Assembly: GCF_027497995.1 (NCBI RefSeq)
Contig: NZ_JAODBT010000001.1
Coordinates: 310,001-374,000 of the forward strand
From: Stenotrophomonas sp. Iso1
Lineage (GTDB): Bacteria > Pseudomonadota > Gammaproteobacteria > Xanthomonadales > Xanthomonadaceae
Reading direction: 5' to 3'
DNA length: 64,000 nt
Shown: positions 63,214-64,000 of the stretch, piece by piece
How positions within the stretch are numbered: position 1 is the first letter of the stretch
Layout: each line of letters opens with the position of its first letter
Program-made: the position numbers and the translations under genes
The notes under the pieces: generated by a model
The model's database searches: none
The model's input: the letters and a program-made list of their open reading frames with translations, nothing else
Told to the model about the DNA's origin: nothing

Positions 63214-64000
63214 ATGATCATCCGTCCCCGCCCCAATGGCTGGCAGCTGCTGTACATCCTGCGCGGCTCCATCGTGCCGGCCATCGCCCCCAAGGTGCTG
63301 GCCATCGGCGTGTTGGCGGTAGCGGTGGCCGCATTCGAGCGTTACTGGCATCCCTTTGGCCGCGATGGGGTGACGGTGGTGCCGTTCACCCTACTGGGGT
63401 TGGTGCTGTCCATCTTCCTGAGCTTCCGCAACAACGCCTGCTACGACCGTTGGTGGGAAGGCCGCAAGTTGTGGGGACAGCTGTTGATCGAATCACGCGG
63501 CTTTGCCCGCGAGGCTGGCGCGCTGCTGTCCGCTGAGCCGCAACTGCGTGCGCGTGTTTCGCAACTGGTGATCGGCTTTGCCCATGCGTTGGCAGCGCGT
63601 CTGCGTGGCGCGGACGTGGCGGCCGCCAGTGCGCCGTGGTTGGCGGCAGACCAGTCTGCGGTACTGGAGCGCCGCAACATTCCCGACGGCCTGCTCTCGC
63701 AGCTGGCCAGCGAACTGGCGGTACCACTGCGCGAAGGCAGGCTCGACCCGTATCTCTACGGCCAGTTCGAGGCACGCCTGCATGGCATGTCCAGCGTGCA
63801 GGCCGCTTGCGAACGCATTGCCGGCACACCGCTGCCGTTCGCCTACACGTTGCTGCTGCACCGCTGTGCATGGCTGTTCTGCGTGCTGTTGCCGTTTGGT
63901 CTGGCGGGCGCGTTGGGCTGGGCCACGCCGGTGGTGTCGATGCTGCTGGCCTACGCATTCTTCGGTCTCGACCAGCTGGGCGAGGAGATGGAAGAGCCCT
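63214..64000 (+). CDS. Bestrophin-like ion channel family protein, cut by window edge
   Basis: The visible 262 residues start MIIRPRPNGWQLLYILRGSI and follow the bacterial bestrophin pattern (YneE-like): LLGLVLSIFLSFRNNACYDR WWEGR, a long helical cytoplasmic middle, FAYTLLLHRCAWLFCVLLPF and the family ending FFGLDQLGEEMEEP, where the window stops. These proteins form pentameric anion channels or related structures. The frame is open to base 64000, so the last segment is missing. Confidence 0.9.
   Translation, partial: MIIRPRPNGWQLLYILRGSIVPAIAPKVLAIGVLAVAVAAFERYWHPFGRDGVTVVPFTLLGLVLSIFLSFRNNACYDRWWEGRKLWGQLLIESRGFAREAGALLSAEPQLRARVSQLVIGFAHALAARLRGADVAAASAPWLAADQSAVLERRNIPDGLLSQLASELAVPLREGRLDPYLYGQFEARLHGMSSVQAACERIAGTPLPFAYTLLLHRCAWLFCVLLPFGLAGALGWATPVVSMLLAYAFFGLDQLGEEMEEP

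Overview
The window looks like a chromosome segment of Stenotrophomonas or a close Xanthomonadaceae relative. It is GC-rich and carries GTAG-type REP palindromes. It encodes a 741-residue S9B dipeptidyl peptidase whose catalytic Asp685 and His717 fall where I recall them in the S. maltophilia enzyme. It also carries an integron integrase relic beside ilvD, the integron locus known from Xanthomonas. This assignment is inference; no rRNA or tRNA gene was seen.

Layout. 1-6753: a signalling module with a BvgS-type hybrid sensor kinase (cut by the left edge), a divergent REC-EAL c-di-GMP phosphodiesterase and two paralogous LuxR/FimZ-type response regulators, resembling the Pseudomonas Roc/Sad system. 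7294-10566: a small hypothetical protein, an APC amino acid permease, a Gly-rich membrane protein and an isoprenylcysteine-methyltransferase-like protein, followed by REP elements and a 300-bp hexamer array. 11083-25372: a 14-kb two-armed metabolic cluster. The minus arm has a SAM methyltransferase, two proteins of unknown function and a Tat-exported nitrilase-superfamily hydrolase. The plus arm has a DUF1838 protein, a TonB-dependent receptor, an FAD amine oxidase, a glutaryl-CoA-dehydrogenase-like enzyme, an MDR reductase, a double alpha/beta hydrolase with His at the nucleophile site and a VAO-type FAD oxidase. I do not recognise it as a described pathway. 25684-28972: RIO kinase, LysR regulator with a small divergent gene, membrane protein.

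29168-36951 is the accessory part and is visibly less GC-rich. It starts with a three-gene unit: PAAR spike, LAS-type metallopeptidase and lipoprotein, read as a type VI secretion effector/immunity cargo. Then come eight short genes, all on the minus strand, with attC-like hairpins in some gaps. They lead up to an IS3-family transposase relic abutting a truncated integron integrase pseudogene next to ilvD. I read this as a decayed chromosomal integron with surviving cassettes.

36961-64000 is mostly core genome: ilvD, a ygiB/ygiC-like pair, a six-gene overlapping RDD-SpoIIM-DUF4129-DUF4350-MoxR-DUF58 operon, DUF2167 protein, gamma-carbonic-anhydrase-like protein, a membrane protein/XRE regulator pair under a promoter flanked by two matching operators, an S33-type peptidase, a NatAB-type ABC exporter, a REP-bounded hexamer array, a TonB-like lipoprotein, UPF0114 protein, glutathione transferase, dipeptidyl peptidase IV, a Coa1-like protein, a DUF885 peptidase, two small envelope proteins and a bestrophin-like protein cut by the right edge.
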